Made by a program: the position numbers and the translations under genes. From NCBI RefSeq assembly GCF_947623445.1, contig NC_135246.1, positions 10,275,856 through 10,339,855 on the forward strand: 64,000 bases of DNA, written 5' to 3'. Below are positions 33,480-45,253 of this stretch, piece by piece. The stretch is from Clavelina lepadiformis. Lineage: Eukaryota; Chordata; Ascidiacea; Aplousobranchia; Clavelinidae. Each line of letters begins with the position of its first letter. Within the stretch, counting starts at the first letter, position 1. The notes under the pieces are model-generated. The model was not told the DNA's origin, did no database searches, and worked only from the letters and a program-made list of their open reading frames with translations.

Positions 33480-34986
33480 CTATCGACCTTGGTAGCGTTC
33501 TTTCACCGTCATGAGATCCTGGTGGAATCGTTCTCCCTGTTCGTCACTGACGGCCCCAAGGTTTTCTGGGAATTTGTCCAGGTGGCTGAACAGAAAATGA
33601 ACTTTGATGTTCATTTTGCATCCTAAATCACGAAAAGCGATGAGCATCTTGGATACAAGAATCTCATAGTTTTGTGCCTTTTTGTTCCCAAGGAAGTTCT
33701 TCATGACATCTACTAAAGCCAACCATGCTGCTTTCTCCTTGGCATTCATCTTCTTGAGAAATTCTTGATCACGAATGTACGAATTTGTGGCCCATCAAAC
33801 ACCCCCCCTTTAATTTTTTCATACGACAAAGCTGGGAAAGTATAAACAAGGTGATGATAGCATTCACTGTCAAGACGTACGGCTTCGACAAACTATTTCA
33901 TCAAGCCTAACTTGCTGTGGAGGGGAGGAAAAACAATTTTATTTCTGCTTACAAATGGTTTGTTTGGTACATTCGGCATGCCAGCTTCGAGTGTTTCGCG
34001 CATGGGCCCTTCCTTTTGAGTCCAGTGTTTCTCACGTGCTCTACTGTCCCACATACAGAGATAACATGGGAATTTCGTGAATCCTCTTTGCTGGCCAAGC
34101 GGAAAACCAAACCATTTTCAGGTCAACGCAAATGATCTACTTATACTCATGATGCTTGAGCAAGTCAATGACTATTTTGATCTCATCATGCCTGGATCAT
34201 ATGATGAGATGCCTAATTGCCCAAGATGGCCTGGTATGTCAATGCAATAAATCAGCTGCTTTTCCTCTGAAAAATAGGATATTAAGATTTCATCTCTTCT
34301 TCGGAAAAAGGAAACCTTTGCGGGGCTATCCAGTACACATTTTTCATTGAGCCTGGAGGCAAAGAGCTCAGCTGCCTGCTTGGGCAGATTTATATCACGT
34401 ACCAAGTCATTCAGCTCTGACTGATTATATTACTCAGGAGTTAACTTGGTTTCAGAGGAAGAGTCTTCAGATTCTGTATCTATTCTCTTATACTCGCATT
34501 CCATGACATCTTCCCTCTCAGATTCAGTTTCTTCATCTTCAGAAGATAAAAAACCATAAAAGAATCTACTACAGTAAGGAACAGGTTGGATAGCTGATGG
34601 AATAATGGGATAAGAAATGTTTTGTCTTCTTTTCCAGCCAACACCTTTTTTGTTGACCAAACAAAAAAGCAGTCAGTTCAATGGTCCTTGGGTTCACGCC
34701 ACACGATGGGAAATCCAAAGGGCAAACCCTTTATCTTTCCTTTTGTCCAGTCTCGAAGCATTTCTTCGCAGTTATGGCACACAATATGTGGAGCCCAGTT
34801 CTTCCCTTGATCGCCAAGGGGGACTTCAAAATAAGCTTTGTAGGCACGCCTCACAAACGATGTTATCCTTCGCCTTTGACAAAGAAATGTGTAGATACAA
34901 CAGATATAACAAATGGAATCAGGTTCACTTCGACATTTATTTCTACTAGAGGTAGCCATGGCCAAATCTAAAACAATTGTGTTCAA
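33480..34986 (-). pseudogene. Decayed dispersed-repeat protein gene (GERFHQD family)
   Basis: Minus-strand pieces follow the order of a protein family I know as highly repeated, unnamed predicted proteins in arthropods and cnidarians. An N-terminal Cys-pair region has CYICCIYT, VRRAYKAYFEVPLGDQ.KNWAPHIVC and FPIVWREPKDH (34986-34678). Then come IPSAIQPVP (~34600), LPKQAAELFASRL and YFSEEKQLIYC (34405-34172), and finally LGCKMNIKVHFLFSHLD, ENLGAVSDEQGERFHQD and RYQGR (33749-33480). The pieces lie in different frames and parts are missing. The family behaves like a mobile element, but I cannot place it in a named superfamily. Confidence 0.7.
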
Positions 34987-34989
34987 CCT

Positions 34990-36690
34990 ACACCTAAAAG
35001 GGAAAAAATTAGGTTGTGAAAACCAGCAGGCCAGTGTAGCCTAGATAGAGCCTATAGCCTAGCCAAGAGTATCTGTCCTCAACACGGTACTTCACTATCA
35101 TGCAAGTTACGTAATTCCTATCAGGCAGCAGACGTATCCTAAACAAAAGTATGCCTAAACCTTAGAAGAGTTAAAAACATTTTATCTAAAGTAAGGTAGC
35201 CTACCACGTTTCAGACGAACGGCGCACAAATAGAAAATCTGAATAAGCCTATCACGTGCTGTTGAGTTCTCAAGCTTGCAAAAACTACGCCACCTAGTAC
35301 AAATCAGTTATCTGTGACAAGCTAACGTTAACAATGGTTCAGAAACACGTATACAACAGGAAAATGGGCGGAATAATTAATAAGTGTTGAGTGCCGATGA
35401 AGGAGATTTTTGTGCAAAGTAGGTCTAAGTACCACAAACTTAAAAATATGAAATTGTCGATTGCTGGAAAACTAAAGTATGCAGAAAGAAACTGATTGCA
35501 GATTTGAAATCAGCATCCAAAAATTGGGCGGAATCACTGAAAAAACTCTTGCAAGAGAAAATGAAAAAAAAATGTTGACCTGTGAATGTTAATGTTTAGT
35601 CTAGTCAATATTGTAGGTTTATATAGAAATATTTGCCCGGAACTTCACGGTGATGTCACGTTAAAATCGTCTGTCCAAGAAACCCCACTGTAACAGCTAG
35701 TCATTACACGAATAATAAAGCACTTTAAAAGCAGCAATATATTACAATACATGAGCGGAAGTGTAGAAATACACAAAACATACATTTCGTTACAGTATCT
35801 CATATATTTGTACATACTCAAAGAACTAAGTTTATCAACAATAAATCCTTCTCTTCCATATAATTAAGTTTTACAATAGGCTATGAATATAGTGTTTATC
35901 TTATTTCTCAAATGAAAGTTGATAATACGCTAATAGCGTCTATAGGACCGTGGATGTTTGGTCGTGTTTCTTGAAACACTAAGTTTCTCTCTATGAATGA
36001 ATTAAAATGTCAAATAAATTTCTAAAAGGCTCCGAGTTGCTTCTTATCCCTGCATGGTGGGAAATTGTACACTGTACAGATAGTTTATTATATGATGGAG
36101 TAATTCTGCATAGGTTTGACGATACGAAAAGGTAATGTGCTAATAAGTTTAACAGTTTTGCCGTAAAACGTGGGCTGTTAGCATGTTGAAGATATCAAAA
36201 GTAATGTAGATTGGCCTATTTTCATATTTAAAACATGATCTTTACCCGAAAGCGAATAACAAATTTCGACTACGGGTATTCCCCGGCTTGAAAACCCGAG
36301 TTTTTCAAACAAGGGGATCGACGCGTTGTTGACCTGTTTTGATTATGTTGCAATCTTATAAAGAACGTTTTGTTAAGTTGCCTTTAACAGGAAGTGACAC
36401 GTAATGTTTCATCAGCAATAACTAAGAATAGGCGAACACTGTTGAACTATGATAAAACATTGTCTACAGCCATGCTGTACTTTTTTCACAATGTTTATTA
36501 TTCTACTTCATATTTTTCATCAGTAAAACACAATTACCTGTGTATGAAATATCACTGTGATGAAAAGGGTTTACATGCACAGTGACTATTAGGTTGCGAA
36601 CAAACTGTAATGAGGGCAAATTTGAAAAGCACAGATTAGTAAGGAGTAACAAAACATGGCACATTTCAAAGTGATGGAATGAAAGCTGAA
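34990..36690. other. Gene-free stretch
   Basis: No coding or repeat feature recognised in ~1.7 kb upstream of family copy D. Confidence 0.5.
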
Positions 36691-36793
36691 GTTTATCTTT
36701 GTAATAGTTATGGCTATTGAACTTGACGTAAATCTTTATACTTTCCGAGATTCTGTTTTAGGCCCGGTACTGGACTGCTATTATATGTATACA

Positions 36794-38010
36794 ATGTTTT
36801 CCATGTTGAGAAAAGATGGCATGGTTACCACTGGTGACGTCGTACAGTATTTAGCGAAGGAAACTAAAATATCTCCTATCGACTGTGATTTACAGAAAGA
36901 AAATGTCGTCAATGCAGAAGGTTCTTTGTTTGAGAAAATTCAATATGAATTGGATCGAATCCGAACGAAAAATGACAAAATTAAGTTTCTTCGATTCAAT
37001 TATGCATACAGTTATGACGTAACCAACCTAACTGGAAAGCAATTCTTGCAGCTTTTGGTCAAGATTCTCAATGATGATTGGAAGATAGGTGAAGGAATTT
37101 TGCTTTCAGCCGACGAAAAGTATCAAGCTGCGATTTTAAAATACAGTGCTACTCAACTTGCGATTAAAACTTATCCCATTCCGGGTGATGAACCTTGTAA
37201 CAGGGGTATATTCTCCAAATTGTTTGATGACAATTATGTGCAACTTACGCAAAACAGTAATGAGGAATTTAAAGATTATTACGCACCAGATAAGATAAAA
37301 CTGTTGCGAAAAAATTCAAGGCAAAAATTTCCAATCTTTTTGGAGCAGAAAATGACCCAAAACTTCATAAATCTTCAACCATATAATTATCCTTTCATCG
37401 GGCTTCTGTTTGAAATTGCCAGAACAGGTATCACAACGGATGCATATTTGGAGGCCAGAGGCATTTTGAACAATGTCCCGGTGGCAGCTTGTGTAAAACT
37501 CGCCATGGACACCCAACAGACTGGGAAACTTAAAAAAGTGTTTGGTGAAAGAATAAATTTGATCAAGTATACTAAACGCGACACAATGGTTCGACAAAAA
37601 GCTGATTTGCGAATGGTTGCCGCCAAAGAAATCATTTTTCAGTAAGATGGTATACTGTAGTAACTTACAAATAGCATTTATAGTTTGCCAGTAAAGATAT
37701 CCGAATCTCTTATTTCTTTTGGTCACTCAGACTTTATGCACTGCATAAATTTTTTTCATAATTACTTTTTACAAGCACCGGGGAAAATGTTAACGGCGTT
37801 AGATTATTAAAGAAGAAGTACTACCATTATGAAGCTCTGGTCAGCTTTCTTATTTGTATATACTGTAGATACAAACACAACAACTTTTAAGTTGCAAACC
37901 TATAACTTTGATTTTTATTAAACAGGTCAATTCCAAACCGGAATGGTCTGTTTGAAAAAGAAGACGTCAGAAAGGTTTCAAAAAATATTAAAAGATTCTA
38001 TTCCTCTTAG
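36794..38010 (+). CDS. Unrecognised tandem gene family, copy D (intact)
   Basis: Coding exon 36794-37641 joins at a GTAAGA donor to the last exon 37926-38010, giving 310 residues. I chose the ATG at 36794 because it lines up with the MLSTM start of copies B and E; an upstream in-frame ATG at 36710 would add 28 residues. Conserved blocks in order: TTGDVVQYLAKETK (N-terminal helix), LFEKIQYELD, SYDVTNLTGKQFLQLLVKILNDDW, KYQAAILKYSATQL, FSKLFDDNYVQ, PYNYPFIGLLFEIARTG, GILNNVPVAACVKLAMDTQQ, KLKKVFGER and QKADLRMVAAKEI. The last exon gives QSIPNRNGLFEKEDVRKV. No signal peptide, transmembrane helix or known catalytic motif was seen. Function unknown. Confidence 0.82.
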
Positions 38011-38789
38011 TGTTTGGCGGTTGCTTTATCAGAAATACAGAAAATGCAATATAGAAGGCTTATAGAAAGGCTTCATTTATCTTAGTATTACATTAATTTT
38101 TTGACAAAAAAATCCTATTTTTGATTTTATAGCATTTTACTCTAAGATTTTAATCTAAGAAGTTTTACGTTTACTTTTCATTGATCTTCTTTTGGAAACG
38201 TAAAAGTTTGTGTTATTGTTGATTTCGATTGCGTTGATATTGTGTTGGTTGATAACTGTTCGAAAAAAAGATTTACCGTATGAATAAAAAGTTGAATGCC
38301 AGTAACATTTATGGTCCTTTCAATACACTTCCTTGAAAGAACTTGCAAGGAATTTCACAATGAATTTGCTGTATTGTATATCAATGTTAATTACTTATCA
38401 ATAACGAACGATAACGAAATTTTACTGCAATCTTGAATAAACACTTTTTGTAAATGTAAAATTATATTTTGCCAAGGAAACTTATGTTACGAGATTTGTT
38501 AGTTTTATCGGTCGTTACCATCTTTTTCAAACAGGTTGAGCCCAGAATGTAGCGCAATATCTGCTTTAAATGCAAATATCCACAGTATACAGCTGATACG
38601 TCAGACATTTTGAGCTGCAGGTGTTGCTGGAAAGAGCAACCTGTAGCTAAATTGGAGAATTTTTAATCACCGCAAACTAACATGATAACTTGTAGTGTAA
38701 GAGAAACAGGGCTATGTTGGAGAGAGGAAAGTATTTTTTCTTACGAATGCAATAAATATGACCAAGAAATACTTTGTGGTATTTCTCTT

Positions 38790-38917
38790 TTTACAACAGC
38801 ATTGCAGCTTTTCGTTTTGAAAACAATCTTGTGCCCGAACCAATCACAGGATAATTCGACCAGAGTCTGGAAATTTGCTGACATCTTTATCTAGTAGCTT
38901 TCACTGTCACTTACTGT
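38790..38917 (+). pseudogene. GPCR fragment (TM3 end to TM4)
   Basis: About 128 bp match the receptor gene around 31870-32000: the CPNQSQDNS block against CPTQSRNNS, and WKFADIFI against RKFAVVFI, followed by stops. An isolated scrap of the same receptor family. Confidence 0.75.
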
Positions 38918-39399
38918 TGGATGGTCGGACGATTCAACCTATGGATGATTCCATATGAAGTGGTTAAGCAGTTATTGCCAAAATATTGTTGCAAATTTGG
39001 CTTCCTATTATAATGGAGACTGTGGTTATTATGACATGACAACGTTAAAACAACATGTTTAACGACTGAAGTTTGAATTAGTTGTGTTAATAGTGGTAGG
39101 CAAGCTGACGTACTTCGGTGCACATCGCACCTGCGTATATGTATCCTGATTTCCAGATTTTGTTAAGTGAAACCATTATTGATTTGGCAATGCCGATTTT
39201 TCTGCTGATTTACATGCTGTGGTCGTATTGGTTTGTAATAAAGCTTCCAAGATAGGATAAGATTTCTACATTTTCAATTGAAGTGATATCGACTGTCAAC
39301 TTAATTACGGACGTTACCGTGGACGTCGACGTCGTTGATTGCCATTAGTTTTGTTTACTGTGAGTGTAGGTTAAGATCTGCTTCCCCGCTAAACGCTTT

Positions 39400-39925
39400 T
39401 ACTCTTTCCCGCAGGGTTAAATTTGGGATTTATATATGAAACTGGCTATAAAACCACATAATCCGTATATCTTAAGTTGATTATGTCTCGTACATCGATT
39501 GGCACAGGCCCTTTAAAGTTTTCAAGAGCTTTTCGCATAAAGTTTTCTGCATACAAGTTAAAGATGTAAAGAGAAAGTATGTAGCCCTGTCTTATTCCTT
39601 GTCCGATTTCAAACCAAACCAATTAGTCAATCCGACACCGGTCTTCACAGCAGCCTTTTGGTCATTGTATTAACTTTATGACGTGGGCTGGGATACCAAC
39701 GTCAGATAGTGTGTTTCATAGATGTCGATACCGTAATTAAGCTATCAAGACCTTCTTGTAATCGATGAAACATATAGGTATGTTAATAAGTTGATTTCAC
39801 GTCGTTTTTCGATGATGCATTTTGAGATTAAAATTGCATCATTTGTATTCTTTTTTAGTGTAAATCTAGTTTGTTCGGCAGCAATTTCACGTTCTATGTT
39901 ATATTCTAATCCACGGTGAACGACA
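39400..39925 (-). mobile_element. LINE reverse-transcriptase fragment
   Basis: On the minus strand the sequence reads like a LINE RT domain: EIAAEQTRFTL then IEKRREINLLTYLY, a SDVGIPAHVIKLI-like block, and GQGIRQGYILSLYIFNLYAE, close to the common GVRQGCILSPxLFNLYAE motif. Several stops and frameshifts break it, and the catalytic YADD region was not located. Clade not assigned; CR1/Jockey- or RTE-like is plausible. Confidence 0.7.
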
Positions 39926-39929
39926 ATTT

Positions 39930-41490
39930 TTGAATATATGTTTCATTTAACTCTTTTCCAAGCAAAGATTACTTTAACAAACACAAACCATTTTACTTTA
40001 GAAAGTATTCACTAAAAGTTTTCTTATTAGCTAAATAACGTTTTTAATTCATGGCTTTGTTGTAACTTTGTTAATGTAATATTTGTACGACCACATGACG
40101 CTTTCATTTAGCGTTTATTCCTAAATAGAAATTTCTTCTGTGACCTAAGGCAGGGTATATCGACGTCGTGTGATTAACCAGATTATAAAAAAATCAAAAA
40201 AACTGTTTCTTTTGTTCTTGGGAGAAGTAACTCGTTTGTTCGTTTAGGAAGTCGAACGTTTTCCTGCAGTGACTGCTTGTAGGAGCTTTTAAGCCGGGAA
40301 GCTTATCTGTCACGCTAAATTCTTCCTTTCTGGCTCCCCCCGCTTATACGTCTAGTCTAGTCACATAGCCAGCGTTTGCTTTTCAAACTCTTAATAATCT
40401 TTAATTTCTTCAAATGTACGCAATAAAAACAACCAAACCCGCAGTCACACATTGTGTACAAATATGACCACAACAATACGGGTGGAATACATTTAAATAT
40501 ACACCTAAAAGCACATCGTGGATTACATTTAAATACTGTATACGCTTAAAAACACATCAAAGTATTGTTTACCAGTGCTACATTAACATGTCTGTCAGCA
40601 TGGTTAGTACACAAAGCATCATCAAACGTGAAATTCAGTGACATATCGACTTAAAGAGAATTTAGTGTGACACTACAATAATTGATTTGTATACTTTGTT
40701 TTTGGTACTTACATGGGAAAAATTTCTACGGTTAAAGGGAATTTCCCCTACAACGGACCAAAGTTTTCTAACTAAAAATCAGGAAACGTGACGCAGTAAC
40801 CTATAATAGTTGTATAGCTGGCTAGACCAAGCTGTTGTTATGTACTTTTGTAAATATTTAGTTTAAACAAACATACATTTGCGTTAGCCCTTTAATGTCA
40901 ACTTTCCAGGCGATTTAAATCACGCCACTGATTCCACATGACGTGTGTAACTTCGAAATGGATAACATGCAAGGTCCTACTATACGCTATGAAAACGGTT
41001 AACCCGTGGCCAAACTTTCAGACAAGACATAAAAATAAAATTTTATATTCTTACGCAATATTACACAGCACAGAAATACCATCTATAATCAAAATGACCC
41101 TCTTGAACAAACAAGACAACGACTTTTAAATAACCAGCTGTTGGCTACATATAACACTTAATAACATTTACAAGATAGAAGTTTATGGTTTTAAAGGCTA
41201 AAATTAAACGATAGAATGTAAAACGTTATATATATAGGTGTGTGTGTATGACGTATGTACCTGTATATAAATAACACATATTTGTATATAACTTAAAACT
41301 CTTGTGCCTATATTGAAACTCCCATTTTGGCTTTCCATGTAATTGTTTTTACGATGTCCTTAAACAAACTATCAGATGGTGTTGGTTACAATGTTGGTTG
41401 TCACCTTGGGTTTAGTCGTTTTGGGTTTAGTCGTTTTGGGTTGAATCGACTTGAAACCGTTTCAATCTGTCACCAATACTTTTGCTTTTG
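39930..41490. other. Gene-free stretch
   Basis: Contains a short direct repeat of TTTTGGGTTTAGTCG (~41405-41450). Otherwise no recognisable feature. Confidence 0.5.
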
Positions 41491-41499
41491 TATAAAATT

Positions 41500-42130
41500 T
41501 GAATGACTCATCTCTAACTTTGTTTACTGTAATATCGATGTGGGAACGTGAATCTTTTATTTAGGTAAGGGGAAGAAATTGAATTATCCTCTAGTCTATA
41601 ATAAGTGCTTTCTACTTTGTCCTTGCTACAAGAAAATTGATTTTTTAATTGGAATTTCCCAAATTGTAAACCCGATTTTCCAAACAACTTATGCGGTGCA
41701 ATTATCTACTGGTTTTATTCCAAAATAAACAAACTTATTTATAATGTACTCGTACATATTTTATTTATGCGCACCTTTGTTTGACTTCTGACGATAGTGT
41801 TACCAAAAATTAAGTCATAACAGCTATCATTGTTTAATCTTTTTCAACTGCCCTGAAATCGATATATGTAAACAATACGTTGTATAGAAATTTCGACAAA
41901 CTTTTATAATTGTTTGAAAGGTTTGAAGAAACTGGGTTAACTTCAGTGTGTTATAAGCAAAAGATTGATGCCTTTACATAGTTGAATTCTGAGCATTATC
42001 AATGGTTTCTGACATCATTGTTTATCATCTTATCTGCCAGAACAGATACTGCAAGTAAGTCACGTACAGGATAGATCTATAATCGTGACAGTGATGAGTA
42101 TGTAATAAACATTATTGTAAAGCAGCAAAA
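41500..42130 (+). repeat. Dispersed repeat R1, copy 2 (diverged)
   Basis: Shares blocks with the 42780-43470 copy in the same order, such as ATATGTAAACAATACGTTG, TTGAATTCTGAGC and TATCTTATCTGCCAGA, with more substitutions and small gaps between them. Confidence 0.78.
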
Positions 42131-42430
42131 CGATTGTGAAAGGCGTTGTCCGGTAATATTACCAATATACTGAGTAAAGAATAGAAAAAAATCAGCCTAT
42201 CGTGCAATTAAAATTTTACATTTAATTGTTTTGTTGTTTTATTTTATTTTTAGCCCATATTGGGAAAAGATTAATCGAAATAAAGAGATAAGGAATATGT
42301 AAATTCTTTTTCAATTTAAGCTAAATAATGCTTTTGTATTGAAATATCGACAAGCAATTGAATTAGCATAGAATAGTTTGAATTCCAAATAACAAACTCA
42401 AAACAAATTGAAAATTGAATTGAAAAATTG

Positions 42431-42584
42431 AAAACAGGGTTTTCAATGCAAAGTACATTAAACCAAGAAGCTACATCGCAAAACTGCATCATGAACCTCC
42501 CTCAACTTTGGCTTGCAACGAGATCAAGGCTAGGAATGCCTAGATTCTTAGTTTGGACAGAATCGTTGTACTAAAATTTCTAAA
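42431..42584 (-). repeat. Detached piece of the tRNA-array spacer
   Basis: ~154 bp match the array spacer (TTTTCAATGCAAAGTACATT, then AACCAAGAAGCTAC, GGCTAGGAATGCCTA and TTAGTTTGGACAGAATC). The join skips one of the two internal duplicates of the unit, so it looks either like a pre-duplication form or a recombinant. No tRNA gene is included. Confidence 0.85.
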
Positions 42585-42779
42585 TTTCTAGCGTCGCTTA
42601 CATCAATGCGTATGTTAATTTCGTGCCGCAGTAACATTGCGGACTTGCGGTATTTCCGAAAGATAAAAGACTACAACTTTTTATTTATATTTCATTGTTG
42701 CTGTAGTAGTAGACCGTAGCACAGTTTTTGGTTATGATTTGCTAAGGCTGTGTGCTAAATCCCATTTAAAATGCATTCT

Positions 42780-43470
42780 CCGCAACCCTATATCACAGTT
42801 TTGAATAACGAACCCTAACTTCGTTCAACGTCACTGATGTGATATCGATATAGTTATATACGTGACTCTTTCATTTGCATGATAGAAAGGCATTCAGCAA
42901 CAATTGGTTTGTACTTTACCTAGCAAAAGGAAAAGTGTTTCGCTAATGGGGACTACCCAAAATTGCAAACATAGGTTCTCCAAACAATCATATGATGCAG
43001 TGATGCTTGTTTTATTACACAATAAATAGAACTACAGTATTATGAAGTATTTTTGAAACTATTTAACTGATTCCCTCCTTTATTTGACTTTTGACGCTAA
43101 CGTTATCAGAATAAAATCCCAGTAACTCTCATTGTTTAATTTCCAATCGTTTCACCTGCGCACGCGATATATGTAAACAATACGTTGGATATAAATGTCG
43201 ACAAAGACTTACAATGATCTGAAAGGGTTCGATGAAATGAGTGAACTTTAGTGAATCAAGTTAAGTATTGATGCTTTTATGGTTGAATTCTGAGCCTATA
43301 GCATTTGCTTCTGAGAATTTCACTATTTATTATCTTATCTGCCAGAGGGGTTGGTGCAAAACAGTTTTGTGTATGATAATCTTGACAGTAACGAGTTTGA
43401 ACAGTAATAAATATCATGGTGAAAAAATGTTGATGAAAAATGTTTGTCTGTGTTAGGTAGTATCACATAT
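42780..43470 (+). repeat. Dispersed repeat R1, copy 3
   Basis: Inverted relative to copy 1 at 18720-19200 and extends ~230 bp further on its right side, where only copy 2 matches. Confidence 0.82.
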
Positions 43471-43479
43471 ATTGAGTAA

Positions 43480-44056
43480 AAATGATAAAGAAATTTCAAC
43501 AGCACAAAAACTTTCAGGCTAACAAAGGTTTTACATGCATTTGCTCGGTATAGTTGTATGTACGTGTCCCAGTCCAGGCTATGTGCAGTTTGTATTAATT
43601 TGTACGTTGTCGCATATAAAATAAAACAGTTATTTAATAAGTGTTAGATTTCCTCGCTTGTTGCTTTAGTTAAAAGAAAAGCGATTACGCAAGTCCAAAG
43701 AGGAATGTCTTGCCATATCAAAAGTGTTTTAACTGTAGAAATTGACCGGGTGTACGTCGAGTAATGGTAAAAAGTTTAACAAATTTCGGCCAACTAAGGA
43801 TGGTTGTGCTGTGTGCGCTCTTACCTCTTGCGTTTTCGCTCAATGGTAGTCGAAGAGAGGGGCCATAGGACCGTTTTCCCCCCTGACGCGGTCCCCAGGA
43901 GGTTAATCGAAAATCAAAGAGCGTCACTACGCGTCCGGTACCTCATTACATCTTCGCTGAAAATTTGGTGCCAGTAGACGCCGCCTTTAAAAAGACTTTT
44001 CCGAACCTGACTGATTCACTGAATGAGTTAATAGCATAAATATATATACTGTATAC
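43480..44056. other. Gene-free stretch
   Basis: Includes a short GC-richer patch near 43840-43960. No domain or RNA structure recognised. Confidence 0.4.
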
Positions 44057-44880
44057 TGTAGATATGGTGGCATTCTTGTTTTACCGCAGTTACCCGTGCC
44101 GGACTAAGCTAGAGCCAACAGCCAAGATTGAATTGACTGTAGGTTAGCATTTAGATCAGTGGTTCTCAACTTTTCATAGTTCGTGGCCCCCTTACAGTGA
44201 TCCTCAAAATCCGTGGCCCCCTACTCATCAATAAAAATGTAGATTGTTGATTACAATACACTTTTTACTTCACTATTGCGTGTGCAGTAGCCTTCGTGTA
44301 GCTAATTTTGCACAGTAAGCACAAGCACAAAAACGTGAGAAACTTGTGTCCCTGCGTTCCGCTTTGCCTCGTTTTCGACTTCTCCTACTACCACACTATA
44401 GCTCACTGGTGAGGCCTTTGCTCATAGCCCCCAGATAACGCCCCCAGGGGACGCAATGGGCCCTGGTTGAGAAACCCTGACTTAGATAAACCAGTAAAAA
44501 CAACGGTAGGTTAGTTTAGGCTTTTTTAACGCATATACGGCTTATTTAACTATTATACACTTAAGTACGCCTGTTACTATTTATTTGTCGACCACACGAA
44601 ACATTCTGTTCATACTTGTTCCAAATACCTGAGTTACGCTGTTGTTTCTGTTATTGTGATAATGTAAAACATTATAAGAACCGTCATGTTCAACATAATT
44701 AAGCGAAGAATTAGTGGTTTTTGCCACTTATTTATGGCAATAATTGCTTAATTACTATGTCTTAGTTAACAAATCCTTTTTCCAACATATATTTACTGAC
44801 AACCACTCCTTTGATTTAAGGCCAACTTGTTTTAGGATTTGCCTCTAACTTTAAAATAGCTACCTTTTACCATTTACGCA
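44057..44880 (-). repeat. Dispersed repeat R2, copy 1 (carries a hAT insertion)
   Basis: Most of it is the reverse complement of 58150-58520, for example GTTAAGCAGTTATTGCCATA and the GGCAAAAA...CCACT block. The hAT MITE at 44157-44479 interrupts it. The right edge (TTTGATTTAAGGCCAAC, ~44812) reappears in direct orientation at ~58802, so the repeat itself has been rearranged. Confidence 0.75.
44157..44479. mobile_element. hAT-type MITE, 323 bp
   Basis: Ends CAGTGGTTCTCAAC and, inverted, CAGGGTTTCTCAACC. The 8-bp target duplications are ATTTAGAT (44149-44156) and ACTTAGAT (44480-44487), one mismatch. Contains repeated GTGGCCCCCT tracts. Non-coding. Confidence 0.88.
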
Positions 44881-45253
44881 GATATATCGTTTGTGACAGA
44901 CATATCGCAGAGACATCGGAGATATCGAAAAATGGTAGCTGCACTTTAGTGATCTATCGACTTACTCCATGTAAAAGGTTTATATACAAAGCTTAAAATT
45001 CAAAGATAACAAGAAAAAGACACAGTGCCACAAGTTAATTGTTTTTGAAGTTTTAAGGTATCAGATTTGAAGGTTCAATGCAAGTTCATGTCAGTTCTTT
45101 ACACGGCGTCTATAACAAAATATCATACATGAAAGACTGGATTCTTAATAAGACATTAAAATCAAGTTGCGTAGATTTCTATTTTTCTATTACCTGTATT
45201 GCTGCATTGTCAATTTCTTCACGTAGGATGATGTTTATAGGGTTTGTAGCTTT

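Noticed and set aside
34617-34971. Three plus-strand open frames of 62-110 codons
   Set aside because: Antisense shadows of the decayed GERFHQD-family gene.
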